Source: Flavobacterium micromati (GTDB lineage Bacteria > Bacteroidota > Bacteroidia > Flavobacteriales > Flavobacteriaceae). From it: a stretch of DNA of 61,391 bases. The number at the start of each line of letters is the position of its first letter. Position 1 is the stretch's first letter. This document shows positions 1 through 8,493 of the stretch, in pieces. The DNA lies in contig NZ_FQWF01000015.1 of the NCBI RefSeq assembly GCF_900129585.1, forward strand, positions 1 through 61,391, read 5' to 3'. A model generated the notes under the pieces. The model was not told the DNA's origin. It did no database searches and saw only the letters and a list, made by a program, of their open reading frames with translations. The translations under genes were made by a program, and so were the position numbers.

Positions 1-2
1 TA

Positions 3-95
3 TTCAAATATGGATTAGATTATTTATCCAAATTCCTTTTAACGGGATTTAATTCATTAGAAAACAATATGTTCAGTTTTTTGTCATGTACTTAA
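3..95 (+). CDS. Possible 3' end of an unidentified gene
   Basis: One forward frame is open from the left edge to a TAA at 93-95 and would encode a 30-residue tail that ends in SFLSCT. The other two forward frames stop earlier (around 16-18 and 49-51). The tail is too short to match to any family. It may equally be chance, since stop-free runs of this length are common. If real, it converges on the minus-strand aminotransferase-like gene that ends at 137. Confidence 0.2.
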   Translation, partial: FKYGLDYLSKFLLTGFNSLENNMFSFLSCT

Positions 96-136
96 ACGTT
101 TTATAGAAAAAAATTAAAATTGCTATGAAGTTTAAA

Positions 137-1162
137 TTAGCTTTTATTTAAAATTCTAATTAAGACATCTAAATCTTCTTTTCTATGATTGGCGGTGATG
201 ACAATTCGGTTCAGCTCCTTGTTTCCTGTTGGATATTGAAAATTGGTAACTATGATTTTATTGGCAAGTAAAATGGAATTAATTGCTGCTATTTTTGGGT
301 AAATAAGAGGATAATCAGCATCAAAAAGAATTTTTTTGTTGGTAATTAAATTTGCTTTTATATACGTTAAACTGTCTCTTAATTTTTTATTCTGTGCGAT
401 ATAAATTGGTTCAGCGTCAACTAGTGTTTGTACAAATGCAGGATTCATTCCGGCACTGGAAACAAAAGTATCGATACTTTTTATTTGATTTATAAATTCC
501 AAATCACTTGCAATTGCGCCTCCGGATAAGCCCATCGCTTTACCCAAAGAGGCGATCATAATTTTTCTTTTAATATTGGGAAGTTCAATGTTACAGTAAA
601 TTCCGCGTCCTTGTTTACCCAAAATTCCTAAAGAATGTGATTCGTCAATAAGCAATGTTATTTCTTTATTTTTAGAAATTTTATTTAAGATTGAGAGATC
701 AATTGGCTGTGTTTTCAAGGAAGGAACAGAATCGGTAAGAATGGTAATTTTTTCAATAACGGAATCTAACAAACGGGGATTAAGCTTTTTGTCAATAAAA
801 AAAGGGAAACTGCCAGCTATCTTTATGGCATTATGTGTATTTGGAAAATGAAAAAAGTAGTCTGTTTCCCGTTTTAAAACTTCTAGAACTAATTTTCCTG
901 CGAGCATTCCTGATGAAACAGTGAGTGCCGACTCTGCGTTTATATACCGAGCTAAAAATTTTTCTCCGTTCTCATAGGCAGATAATTTTACATTGGCACT
1001 TCTAGAACTTCCGTAAGCGGTTCCCCAACGAACAATATTTTTAAACAATAATTGCTGAAATTCTGGATTTGTTGGCAAGCCCAGATAGGCAGTTCCCCCA
1101 AAGTATAAATAATCTTCGTTGTTTATATGAATTATTCTATCTGGAAATTGATCAACTTTCAT
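137..1162 (-). CDS. PLP-dependent alpha-oxoamine synthase-like aminotransferase (AONS/KBL family)
   Basis: A fold-type I PLP enzyme of the 8-amino-7-oxononanoate synthase / 2-amino-3-ketobutyrate ligase family. Visible marks are the cofactor-binding stretch DESHSLGILGKQGRG (about residues 172-186), which corresponds to the family DEAHxxGxxGxxGRG, and ASLGKAMGLSGGA (about 204-216), whose Lys would form the Schiff base. At 341 residues it is shorter than typical BioF (about 385), lacking part of the N-terminal arm. It starts at an ATG only 7 nt after the stop... of no other gene but immediately downstream of the dipeptide epimerase on the same strand, so the two are probably cotranscribed. The substrate cannot be read from sequence. 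Position beside the epimerase suggests amino-acid or peptide salvage rather than biotin synthesis, because no other bio gene is in the window. Confidence 0.8.
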   Translation of the reverse strand: MKVDQFPDRIIHINNEDYLYFGGTAYLGLPTNPEFQQLLFKNIVRWGTAYGSSRSANVKLSAYENGEKFLARYINAESALTVSSGMLAGKLVLEVLKRETDYFFHFPNTHNAIKIAGSFPFFIDKKLNPRLLDSVIEKITILTDSVPSLKTQPIDLSILNKISKNKEITLLIDESHSLGILGKQGRGIYCNIELPNIKRKIMIASLGKAMGLSGGAIASDLEFINQIKSIDTFVSSAGMNPAFVQTLVDAEPIYIAQNKKLRDSLTYIKANLITNKKILFDADYPLIYPKIAAINSILLANKIIVTNFQYPTGNKELNRIVITANHRKEDLDVLIRILNKS

Positions 1163-1169
1163 TTTAAAT

Positions 1170-2180
1170 TTAGATTAAAGTCACACCAGTTCCATCAAGG
1201 TCAGAATACGATATTTTACCAAAATCTATTGTCACTCCTGTTGCAATATCTTTGGCTAAAAGTAGTGCTCCGTCCATATCTACATAATCAAGTTGTGGCA
1301 GTAACTGCGCAATTGCTGATATTCCTACTGTAGATTCAGTCATGCAACCCACCATTGTTTTCAAACCTAATTGTTTAGCTTCTATAATCATCCTTCGTGC
1401 TGGAGTTAATCCGCCACATTTTACTAATTTTATATTTATACCATGAAAATGACCCGTACATTTTGCCACATCTTCCTCAATAATGCAACTTTCATCAGCG
1501 ATTATTGGTAATACGGAATGTTTAAAAACCTCCTTGTGTTCTTCCCAATTATCTGCTTTTAGTGGTTGCTCCAGGAATTCTACTCCTAATTTTTTTAGTT
1601 CAATAGCATTTTTTATTGTTTCGTCAACTGTCCATCCGCAGTTTGCATCAATTCTAAAAATAGCATTCGTGTGTTTTCTAAGTTCTGTTACAATGGCAAT
1701 ATCTTCACTAGTTCCTAATTTAATTTTATAAATCGGCCATGGTAGTTCTTGCATTTTTGCTACCATTTTTTCTATTGATGCGATTCCAATTGTGTAATCT
1801 GTCAACGGATTTTTACCGATGTCATATTTCCATAAATCGTACAACTTTTTGCCTTTTTGGCGGGCATATAAATCATTGTATGCCATATCCAGCGCGCACA
1901 AAGCGAACATATCGTGTTTTAAATGGGGATACATTTTATCATAAAAGCTATCTGGTGTTTCGTTTTTTACACTCTCAATCAAATTGCGAATTTTTTCTAA
2001 ATCCTGTATCATAACTGAAACAGTCGTTTTGTAATATGGGTTAGAGGTCGCTTCTCCAAAACCAGAAAACCCGTTATTTCTTAATTCGACAATTAACGAA
2101 GGTTGAAAATCTATCGATTCTCTTGAAATTGTGAATGTGTGTTTTAATTTAAGATTGAATTCTTTGAGAATTAGTTCCAT
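1170..2180 (-). CDS. Dipeptide epimerase (L-Ala-D/L-Glu epimerase type)
   Basis: Enolase-superfamily enzyme that would interconvert L-Ala-D-Glu and L-Ala-L-Glu released from peptidoglycan. The barrel motifs are in order: the catalytic KxK lysines in IYKIKLG (about residues 150-156), metal ligands in RIDANCGW, LEQPL and IADES, then the second catalytic Lys in IKLVKCGGLTPA, followed by GCMTES. Length (336) is normal for the family. The gene lies 7 nt upstream of the alpha-oxoamine-synthase-like gene on the same strand. A D-Ala-D-Ala dipeptidase about 1.8 kb away fits a role in murein-peptide recycling. Dipeptide specificity varies widely in this family, so L-Ala-Glu is the default rather than a proven substrate. 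Confidence 0.88.
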   Translation of the reverse strand: MELILKEFNLKLKHTFTISRESIDFQPSLIVELRNNGFSGFGEATSNPYYKTTVSVMIQDLEKIRNLIESVKNETPDSFYDKMYPHLKHDMFALCALDMAYNDLYARQKGKKLYDLWKYDIGKNPLTDYTIGIASIEKMVAKMQELPWPIYKIKLGTSEDIAIVTELRKHTNAIFRIDANCGWTVDETIKNAIELKKLGVEFLEQPLKADNWEEHKEVFKHSVLPIIADESCIIEEDVAKCTGHFHGINIKLVKCGGLTPARRMIIEAKQLGLKTMVGCMTESTVGISAIAQLLPQLDYVDMDGALLLAKDIATGVTIDFGKISYSDLDGTGVTLI

Positions 2181-2238
2181 TATATTTTTATTTAATTTCT
2201 AAAATAATTGCCTTTTCTTTTTAAAATACTCAGTTAAT

Positions 2239-3072
2239 TCAGTAACCGAGCCAAATTATAGCGTCTACTAAACCATCTCGCCATAGCTTTTCATTGTGCT
2301 GTCCACCTTTTATAATTTTCTTTTTATTTAAATTTAAACAAGAGCATCTATTTCTGTTTAGCAATAGTTCCATTTTATTTAAATCGCCAACCATGTCTTC
2401 GCTTTCATTATCGCCACAAAGAAAATATATTTTCGTTTTTATTTTCGAAGATTTTTCAGTTATAGCATAAATTTCTTTATTAATCCAAAATGATGGAGAA
2501 AAAACAGCAGCTTTTCCAAAAATTTCTGGGTATTTCAAAACTGCGTAAAAGGAGGTGAGACCGCCGAGCGAGCTTCCCATTATGGTTGTATTTTTTTTCT
2601 TTTTATTTGTTCTGTAAGTTTTGTCAATATGTGGTTTTAATGTTTTTACAATAAAATCTAAGTAAGCATCTGCCTTTCCACCGCCATATTTCTCGTTAGT
2701 GAATGGAGTCAATTCCTCAAGCCGTTTTTCATTTCCATGTTCAATTCCTATCACAATAATGGGAGCACTTAAGCTATCTAATTTTTCATCTACGTTCCAT
2801 TCTCCTGCGTAAGAAGTGGAGATATCAAATAAATTTTGAGCATCTTGCATATAAATTACATTATAATTTTTATCTGAAGACGTATAATTTTTAGGTAAAT
2901 AAACCCAGATTTTCTTATTTGACTTTAGCTGCGGTGCATCAATCATGAAGGTGGTTACATTTTGTGACGCCGAACTATTTTTTGCTAAATCTGTGTTTAA
3001 AATAAAATTTTGGGCACTGTGTTCCAAGCTAGTAAAAAGTACTAATAAAAGCAGTAAACGTTGTTGAATCAT
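2239..3072 (-). CDS. Secreted alpha/beta-hydrolase esterase (enterochelin-esterase-like, putative esterase family)
   Basis: The first 20 residues form a signal peptide (LLLLLVLFTSLEHSAQ), so the product is probably periplasmic. The core is an esterase D / IroE-like alpha/beta hydrolase: the nucleophile elbow is GSSLGG (about residues 167-172), the probable acid is in LCGDNESED, and the probable His is in KGGQHNEKLWRDG near the C-terminus. Upstream, NVIYMQDAQNLFD and IVIGIEHGNEKRLEELTPF match the usual pattern of the family. The substrate is unknown; relatives hydrolyse siderophore, feruloyl or acyl esters. It lies 58 nt upstream of the epimerase gene on the same strand and may belong to the same transcript. 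Confidence 0.8.
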   Translation of the reverse strand: MIQQRLLLLLVLFTSLEHSAQNFILNTDLAKNSSASQNVTTFMIDAPQLKSNKKIWVYLPKNYTSSDKNYNVIYMQDAQNLFDISTSYAGEWNVDEKLDSLSAPIIVIGIEHGNEKRLEELTPFTNEKYGGGKADAYLDFIVKTLKPHIDKTYRTNKKKKNTTIMGSSLGGLTSFYAVLKYPEIFGKAAVFSPSFWINKEIYAITEKSSKIKTKIYFLCGDNESEDMVGDLNKMELLLNRNRCSCLNLNKKKIIKGGQHNEKLWRDGLVDAIIWLGY

Positions 3073-3345
3073 ATTACTAAATTTTACGTTTGGTTTTTTA
3101 AATTTATTATAAAAATAATAATTAGATCAATAAAATAGTTGAAAACAGAATTTTACTTTTAAAAATGATTTCTTTTCGTTGCTTAAATACTCATTATTCC
3201 AAAATCTAACATAAATTAACGTTTCTAAATTTTTACTCAAAGCAAATTGCAACTGTTAAGCTAAAGATGTTCTTTATAATTTTCAAAAATTGATTTTAGT
3301 TTTGTTTATCTTTAAATAAACAACGTTAAACAAAAAAATAAATTT

Positions 3346-3353
3346 TATCTTTG
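3346..3353 (+). promoter_or_regulatory. Candidate -7 box (TATCTTTG) for the DUF2452 gene
   Basis: TATCTTTG matches the Bacteroidota TAnnTTTG element. No good TTG/TTTG is seen 18-21 bp upstream. Transcription from here would give a leader of about 100 nt before the ATG at 3463. The rest of the 390-base gap 3073-3462 is AT-rich without other recognisable elements. Confidence 0.4.
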
Positions 3354-3462
3354 CAAAAAAAGTAATTTCTACAAGACTTCTAAAGTTTATTGAGCCAATA
3401 GTTGTTTGTTAGGATTTAGTTTTGGTGGAAATTACAAATATATTAATTAATGATCTTTTAAA

Positions 3463-3861
3463 ATGGAGGATAAAAAACCAGATAATATTGTGTACTCTGA
3501 AACTGATGGCTACAATGCTAGTATTTTGCCTTATGGCACAAGTGTAGGAGCGCCAGCAATAAGAGTCGATGATTTAGTGTCGTGGAAAAGCAGGGGAATA
3601 ACGAATGTTAACAAGCAGTTTGCAAGTAAGTTTGACGAACTTAAAGCGCAATATCAAAGTTTAATTGAAGAATTTGAATGGAACGAACTTGTTTACAATT
3701 CTAAATTTTCATTCGAACCTGTTATTGGTGAAATTTATCATTTATATCGTAGCCAAGAGGGATTTGATTTTCTCTCTCTAATAGGACCAAAAGAATGGAA
3801 TAAGGAACACATAGGAACATTTAAGTTAAATAGTGAAAAAAAATGGATTCATTTACCGTGA
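3463..3861 (+). CDS. DUF2452 family protein
   Basis: A 132-residue soluble protein that I assign to DUF2452 from its layout: a start with KPDNIVYS, a GYNASILPYGTSVGAPAI segment, a central helical part and a C-terminal stretch IYHLYRSQEGFDFLSLIGP with a terminal tryptophan motif. There is no signal peptide or membrane segment. The function is unknown. The ATG at 3463 is the only good start, about 110 nt after a candidate -7 box. The dipeptidase gene follows on the same strand after 107 nt, so cotranscription is possible but not evident. Confidence 0.7.
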   Translation: MEDKKPDNIVYSETDGYNASILPYGTSVGAPAIRVDDLVSWKSRGITNVNKQFASKFDELKAQYQSLIEEFEWNELVYNSKFSFEPVIGEIYHLYRSQEGFDFLSLIGPKEWNKEHIGTFKLNSEKKWIHLP

Positions 3862-3968
3862 TCATTTCTTGAGTAAGTTCATTTTAAAATTTGATTTTAA
3901 AATAGTTTTTCCAAATAATTATATTAAAGCAGTTCATAAAAGTCTATTTTTATACAAATTATACTTTT

Positions 3969-4619
3969 ATGAGTTGTTTTATAAAATCCTTTCTGCTTGG
4001 TTTAATGGTTCTACCAGCGTTTTCCGTAAGCGCACAGCAAAGTATTCTTGAAAATAAGCCACAGATTATTAAAGATACTTCGTTTGTGAATTTAAAGGAT
4101 TACAGCCAAGATTTTGCTTACGATATGAAATATGCCACTGCAGATAATTTCTTAAAAGCAAAAGTATATGATTGCGCGGAATGTTATCTCCGATTAAAAA
4201 CTGTTTTAGCTTTAATCGATGCCAATAAAAAATTTATCAAAAAAGGATATCGTATTAAAATTTTTGATTGCTACAGGCCTTTGGAGATTCAAAAAAAAAT
4301 GTGGGCTATTGTTTCTAATCCTAAATATGTTGCAAATCCTGCAAAAGGTTCAATACATAATCGAGGCGGAGCAGTCGATATTACCCTTGTAGATCTTCAA
4401 GGCGCTGAGCTGGAAATGGGAACTTCTTTTGATTTTTTTGGAGAAAAAGCGGCTCATAATTATAAAAAATTATCAAATAAAATTAAAAACAATAGGAAGC
4501 TTTTAAAATCCGTAATGGAAAGTAGTGGCTTTAGTCCATTCGATTCTGAATGGTGGCATTACAATTTGAAATCGGGATTAAAAGACAATGTTTCTAATGT
4601 AAAATGGAACTGTGATTAG
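3969..4619 (+). CDS. ddpX: D-alanyl-D-alanine dipeptidase (VanX/DdpX type, peptidase M15D)
   Basis: Zinc dipeptidase that cleaves D-Ala-D-Ala. A signal peptide (SFLLGLMVLPAFSVSAQ) directs it to the periplasm. Conserved motifs are FDCYRPLEIQ (catalytic-site Arg), SIHNRGGAVDITL (the SxHxxGxAxD zinc motif) and DSEWWHYN (the ExWH catalytic Glu and zinc His). Length, 216 residues, is normal. Together with the dipeptide epimerase nearby, it suggests use of peptidoglycan D-amino-acid peptides as nutrients or in recycling; glycopeptide resistance is unlikely because no vanH/vanA-like genes are present. Its stop codon overlaps the stop of the convergent gene ending at 4616 (TTAG on the plus strand). 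Confidence 0.9.
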   Translation: MSCFIKSFLLGLMVLPAFSVSAQQSILENKPQIIKDTSFVNLKDYSQDFAYDMKYATADNFLKAKVYDCAECYLRLKTVLALIDANKKFIKKGYRIKIFDCYRPLEIQKKMWAIVSNPKYVANPAKGSIHNRGGAVDITLVDLQGAELEMGTSFDFFGEKAAHNYKKLSNKIKNNRKLLKSVMESSGFSPFDSEWWHYNLKSGLKDNVSNVKWNCD

Positions 4620-5185
4620 TTTTCAATGCATCTTATGTTATCTATGAAGTAATTTTCAGGGTAATAAACAGTAGAATCAAGTTCCGATTTAAGTTCTTTC
4701 GATAGCACATAATCTTCGATATCTGTCAAATATTTTATTCGCATTAACGAAACAGTTGATTGTTTTAACTCTTCAAAACTACCTTTAATAAACAAAAAAG
4801 TTCCAGAATTAATCCGATTGTCAAACCCATTATCGTCGCGTAGCATTGTTCCACAATTTTCCTCTTCATTATGTAACAGAGTTATAATTTTACCATTTGT
4901 TAATTGTAAAAATATCTTAGAATTTTTATCAAAACAATTAGCTTTAATAAATTCTTTGCTCTTTGATAAAAGTTGCACGTTCAATGACGGCGTTCCATCC
5001 GTTAAAGCTAAAGAGTAAAAAACGTAACTCGAGTTTCCTCCAAAATGTTTTTCACTAATAATATATTCTTTTGTTGATTTATATGTTCCAATGGAATCGT
5101 TCACATTGGTGCTGTAATCGCATGGTTTTTGGGCAAAAAGATTGAAACTAGAAAGAAATAAAATCAGTGCAATAAAGTTTTTCAT
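4616..5185 (-). CDS. Hypothetical exported protein
   Basis: Not recognised. The best start is the ATG at 5185, which begins a clean signal peptide (MKNFIALILFLSSFNLFAQ). An upstream in-frame start at 5206 would add seven residues and run into the stop region of the neighbouring methyltransferase gene. The mature part is about 170 residues, rich in beta-type alternation, with a few cysteines (CDYS, NCFD, ENCGT, IRCIEN) that could form disulfides in the periplasm. It directly follows the methyltransferase gene (6 nt gap) on the same strand, so it may be the last gene of that operon. It converges on ddpX with overlapping stop codons. Confidence 0.6.
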   Translation of the reverse strand: MKNFIALILFLSSFNLFAQKPCDYSTNVNDSIGTYKSTKEYIISEKHFGGNSSYVFYSLALTDGTPSLNVQLLSKSKEFIKANCFDKNSKIFLQLTNGKIITLLHNEEENCGTMLRDDNGFDNRINSGTFLFIKGSFEELKQSTVSLMRIKYLTDIEDYVLSKELKSELDSTVYYPENYFIDNIRCIEN

Positions 5186-5190
5186 CAGTA

Positions 5191-6360
5191 TTATTTTTTG
5201 GTGCAAATTAGAACTATTTTCTCATTATTCATATCAGTAGTAAAAAAACAATAGATATTTCCTCCATCTCTAATTTTCCATTTTTTCCGAATGCTTTCTA
5301 CGCTTTCCGGAAAATTTCTTGTGGTAATATTAGCTTGTTTGTTTGCTAAAAAAGATTTCATCTCCGTTTTATGATATAATATCGACTGTTGTATTATAAA
5401 TGTTCTTCCAGCAAATGGTTTTAAAATATCGGAACTGTATAGATGAGAGTGCTTGTGGAGTTTGTTGATATTAAAAAAAGCACTTACTTCATCAAAGCCG
5501 CCAGATTTCATAATGGCGCTGTTAGGTTCATATAAATATTTTTGAGGAAGGCAATACGGGACATTTGTTTTTAAATTATTGAGTATAAAATCAAATTTTT
5601 CGGAACTATCTTTTAAAATATTTATCGTTTTAATTGTCGTATTTCCAGAAAATGAAGCCTCTAATTCCCATAATAATTCTTTGACTTCATTATCAATAGC
5701 AATAATATATATTGTTTTTACAAGTTTCAACTCAGATATTCCTGCCGAAATATCGAGAAGTGGAGCAGTTTTTACGAAAATTGCAGTTGAATATTTAAAA
5801 TAAAACTCTAGATTTTCTGGAACATTTGGCAAACAATCTTTTAGCATAAAAACTTTTCCCTTAACATCGTTTCTTCTCGAAGGATCAATATAAATGGCAT
5901 CCCATTTTCTGTCTAAAGTTTTTAATGTTTGAGCGCTATCTCCAGCGTAACATGAAATATTGGTTATATTTAACTGCTTGAAATTATGTTTTACAATTTC
6001 AGACAATTCGCTATCGAGCTCGCAGTGTGCAACTTCTTTTATTTTTTTTGCAAAAAAATAATCATCCACTCCAAAACCGCCTGTAAGATCAATCAAGCTT
6101 TCACCGGCAATGATGGAAGCTTTAAAAGATGCGGCTTTCTCTGATGAGGTTTGTTCTATCGAAATTTTTCTTGGATAGATCACTGAAGAAGTAGAAAACC
6201 AAGTTGGCAATTTGTCTTTTGCTTTTGTTTTGGCTTCAATTTGATTTAAAATTTTTATCCAATCAACGTCAGGAAATGGATTTTTTTGTAGTGCCAATTT
6301 AGAAATACTTTCGCCTACATTTTTATCTACAAATGCCTGAATTTCGGGCTTTAGAATCAT
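5191..6360 (-). CDS. Class I SAM-dependent methyltransferase with THUMP-like/PG_1098 C-terminal domain
   Basis: A Bacteroidota-type predicted RNA methyltransferase. The SAM site is DLTGGFGVDDYFFAKK (about residues 95-110 from the ATG), followed by an acidic VAHCELDSE strand. The motif IYIDPSRR resembles the DP[SP][RY] catalytic-loop region of this group. The C-terminal third (from about residue 290) fits the ferredoxin-like and THUMP-like segment described in this family, ending in a strand-rich region. I chose the ATG at 6360 (MILKPEIQAF); a GTG nine bases earlier at 6369 is possible. The membrane-protein gene ends 12 nt upstream on the same strand, so they are probably cotranscribed. The RNA target is unknown. 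Confidence 0.75.
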   Translation of the reverse strand: MILKPEIQAFVDKNVGESISKLALQKNPFPDVDWIKILNQIEAKTKAKDKLPTWFSTSSVIYPRKISIEQTSSEKAASFKASIIAGESLIDLTGGFGVDDYFFAKKIKEVAHCELDSELSEIVKHNFKQLNITNISCYAGDSAQTLKTLDRKWDAIYIDPSRRNDVKGKVFMLKDCLPNVPENLEFYFKYSTAIFVKTAPLLDISAGISELKLVKTIYIIAIDNEVKELLWELEASFSGNTTIKTINILKDSSEKFDFILNNLKTNVPYCLPQKYLYEPNSAIMKSGGFDEVSAFFNINKLHKHSHLYSSDILKPFAGRTFIIQQSILYHKTEMKSFLANKQANITTRNFPESVESIRKKWKIRDGGNIYCFFTTDMNNEKIVLICTKK

Positions 6361-6371
6361 TTGATCCACAA

Positions 6372-7463
6372 TTATATATCTTTAGTTAAAAGTTTAATAA
6401 CCGTGTTTTCTGGAAAAAATTCCTTTCCTGTAACTTTAATTATTGTATAAAGCGGAACGGCAATTATCATTCCTAATATTCCAAAAAGAAAACCTGCGGA
6501 GAGGATAACTAGGAAAATTTCTAGCGGATGCGAGCTTACACTGTTTGAAAAAATAATAGGTTGGGATAGATTATTATCAATCAATTGGACAATCCAAAAT
6601 CCAATGAGAACATAAATTGTTGTAGGTAAAATTTCTGATTGAAAATCGCTTCCTAAATTGCTCAACATTGTTAGTAAAGCTGCTAAAAATGATGCAATTA
6701 GAGGCCCAATATATGGGATGATGTTTAAAACTGCACATAAGAGTGCGATAATTAGTGCATTAGGAATTCCGAAAATAAATAATACAATAAGGTAAAGTAA
6801 AAAGACAATAGACAACTGAAATAACAAACCGATAAAATAACGTGACAATAGGTGATTAGTCTTTTCTAATGAATTTAAAATTTGATCTTCATGGCTGTTC
6901 GGAATCAATTTTCGTGCGCCTAAAATAAAGATTCTACGATCTTTTAAAAAGAAAAAAGTAATAAATAGCACCGATCCCAGTCCCACTCCAAAACTACTTA
7001 TCGTGCCTAAAAGAACATTTAAAAAATTGGGAATAAAATTTAAATTTACTTTCGAAGTAATATTTGCTTCTTGAAGAAGTTGTGCTGAATCAATATGATG
7101 ACTTTCTAAAAAAACAGTGATTTGATTAATAAGAAGGATAATTTTATTTTCAATTGATGCGATATTTAGTAATGATAAATTTTCTCCTTGCGATAGGATC
7201 AATGGTACTATTAACATTATGAATCCAGATATTACAAGAATATAAATAACTAAAACTGCGATTGTAGCAAAAACGTGATTGAATTTTAATCTTCTTTTAA
7301 AAAAATCTAAAAAAGGATTTCCAATTAACGTAAGAATAAGTGCTACAAGGAGATATATTAAAACAGATTGAATTTTATATAAGAAAAATAATGCGATCAT
7401 TACAACGGCTATAGTTAGAAGTGCCCGTAAAATCCCGTTTGAAATTATTTTTGATGTGGTCAT
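6372..7463 (-). CDS. AI-2E family transporter (PerM/UPF0118)
   Basis: Polytopic inner-membrane protein of 363 residues with about eight hydrophobic segments: two N-terminal pairs, a loop around residues 100-145, then helices including ISSFGVGLGSVLFITFFFLKD and the re-entrant-like region PLIASFLAALLTML, and a C-terminal pair around GIPNALIIALLCAVLNIIPYIGP. The NIIPYIGP motif is a hallmark of the PerM family. Members have been linked to autoinducer-2 export or to Na+/H+ exchange; which applies here cannot be told. It lies upstream of the methyltransferase gene on the same strand. Confidence 0.85.
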   Translation of the reverse strand: MTTSKIISNGILRALLTIAVVMIALFFLYKIQSVLIYLLVALILTLIGNPFLDFFKRRLKFNHVFATIAVLVIYILVISGFIMLIVPLILSQGENLSLLNIASIENKIILLINQITVFLESHHIDSAQLLQEANITSKVNLNFIPNFLNVLLGTISSFGVGLGSVLFITFFFLKDRRIFILGARKLIPNSHEDQILNSLEKTNHLLSRYFIGLLFQLSIVFLLYLIVLFIFGIPNALIIALLCAVLNIIPYIGPLIASFLAALLTMLSNLGSDFQSEILPTTIYVLIGFWIVQLIDNNLSQPIIFSNSVSSHPLEIFLVILSAGFLFGILGMIIAVPLYTIIKVTGKEFFPENTVIKLLTKDI

Positions 7464-7490
7464 GATCTATTTTTAATTTGTAAATATAAA

Positions 7491-7516
7491 AAAACTCGCT
7501 ACAAGTAGCGAGTTTT
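7491..7516 (-). terminator. Rho-independent terminator of the metalloprotease gene
   Basis: Perfect 11-bp stem AAAACTCGCTA/TAGCGAGTTTT with loop CAAG, followed on the minus strand by a T-run. It sits 33 bases past the metalloprotease stop and before the AI-2E gene. Confidence 0.85.
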
Positions 7517-7548
7517 CAATTCTAAAAAATAGAAAAAAAGATAGAAAA

Positions 7549-8493
7549 TTAAATTCCGAAATTTGCTCTTGCTCCACCTGAAACAAATAAAGCAGCCATT
7601 CTAGATTTTTGACCGTTTGAGAACATATACATTCCTCTATCATCTGTGTAATCCATATAATTCATTGTCATTTCTACAGGATTTCCCGTGCACAAGCTTA
7701 AACTTGGATAAGCTGGCACTCCATAATTGGCTTCGTTGTGTGTTGGAGTGTCTGAAACAAAATCGCTTCCACAATTTGCATCGCCCCAAATGTGGCGTAA
7801 GTTCATCCAGTGACCTACTTCATGTGTTGCAGTTCTTCCTAAATTAAAAGGCGCTGACACTGATCCTGTTGATCCAAAAGCGTTGTTATCCATAACCACT
7901 CCGTCAGTTGATGATGCTCCCCCTGGAAATTGCGCATATCCTAAAATACCGCCGCCTAAATTACAAGCCCACATGTTAAGTACCGTTGAAGGAGTAGTAG
8001 GAGTGATTCCTGTCGCTGATCTTTTCATTGCATCATTTGTCGTCCAAGATTGCACAGTTGTTGCTCTTCTTACCACGTTTTGTAATACAAATGAAATTCC
8101 CACATTAGCTTTCACTGTTGAAAATAAAGTAGGAACTGATGAAAAATCAGTATTTTGTGCGTTAAAATCTCTGTTTAAAACATCAATTTGGGACTGAATT
8201 TGCGCTAGTGAAATATTTTCGCTAGCAGTTCTATATAATACATTGACAACTACTGGAATTTGCACTTTACCGTTAACTAAACGTCCAGATGTCATAGCAT
8301 TGTTAGTAAAATTCTCGATTTTGTTCATTGCTAGCGCTAAGGAGGGATCAGCTTTAATTTGAGCTGCTAATACATCGCTTGAGGCGCAGCCACGTTTTAA
8401 CACTGCACTTGTTTCGGGTGCCATTTCGGTTGTGTCATTTTGACAGGAGAATAATAACATCATTGCTGTCACTGATAAAAAGATTTTTTTCAT
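7549..8493 (-). CDS. Zinc metalloprotease lipoprotein (M43, pappalysin-like)
   Basis: A secreted M43B-type protease. The N-terminus is a lipoprotein signal with the lipobox LLFSC (Cys at about residue 17). The active site is HEVGHWMNLRHIWGD, the extended metzincin motif HExxHxxxLxHxxG, and the Met-turn lies in MTMNYMDYTDD. Cysteines in CNLGG, NCGSDF and SLCTGN are placed as in cytophagalysin/ulilysin relatives. At 314 residues it has only the catalytic domain and no T9SS C-terminal sorting domain, so cell-surface lipid anchoring is the likely location. It has its own terminator downstream and a 550-base upstream region with a palindrome. Confidence 0.9.
   Translation of the reverse strand: MKKIFLSVTAMMLLFSCQNDTTEMAPETSAVLKRGCASSDVLAAQIKADPSLALAMNKIENFTNNAMTSGRLVNGKVQIPVVVNVLYRTASENISLAQIQSQIDVLNRDFNAQNTDFSSVPTLFSTVKANVGISFVLQNVVRRATTVQSWTTNDAMKRSATGITPTTPSTVLNMWACNLGGGILGYAQFPGGASSTDGVVMDNNAFGSTGSVSAPFNLGRTATHEVGHWMNLRHIWGDANCGSDFVSDTPTHNEANYGVPAYPSLSLCTGNPVEMTMNYMDYTDDRGMYMFSNGQKSRMAALFVSGGARANFGI

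Noticed and set aside
3969..4619. Vancomycin-resistance cassette
   Set aside because: Only a VanX/DdpX-type dipeptidase is present; there is no VanH, VanA-type ligase or VanRS pair, and the enzyme has an export signal unlike VanX.
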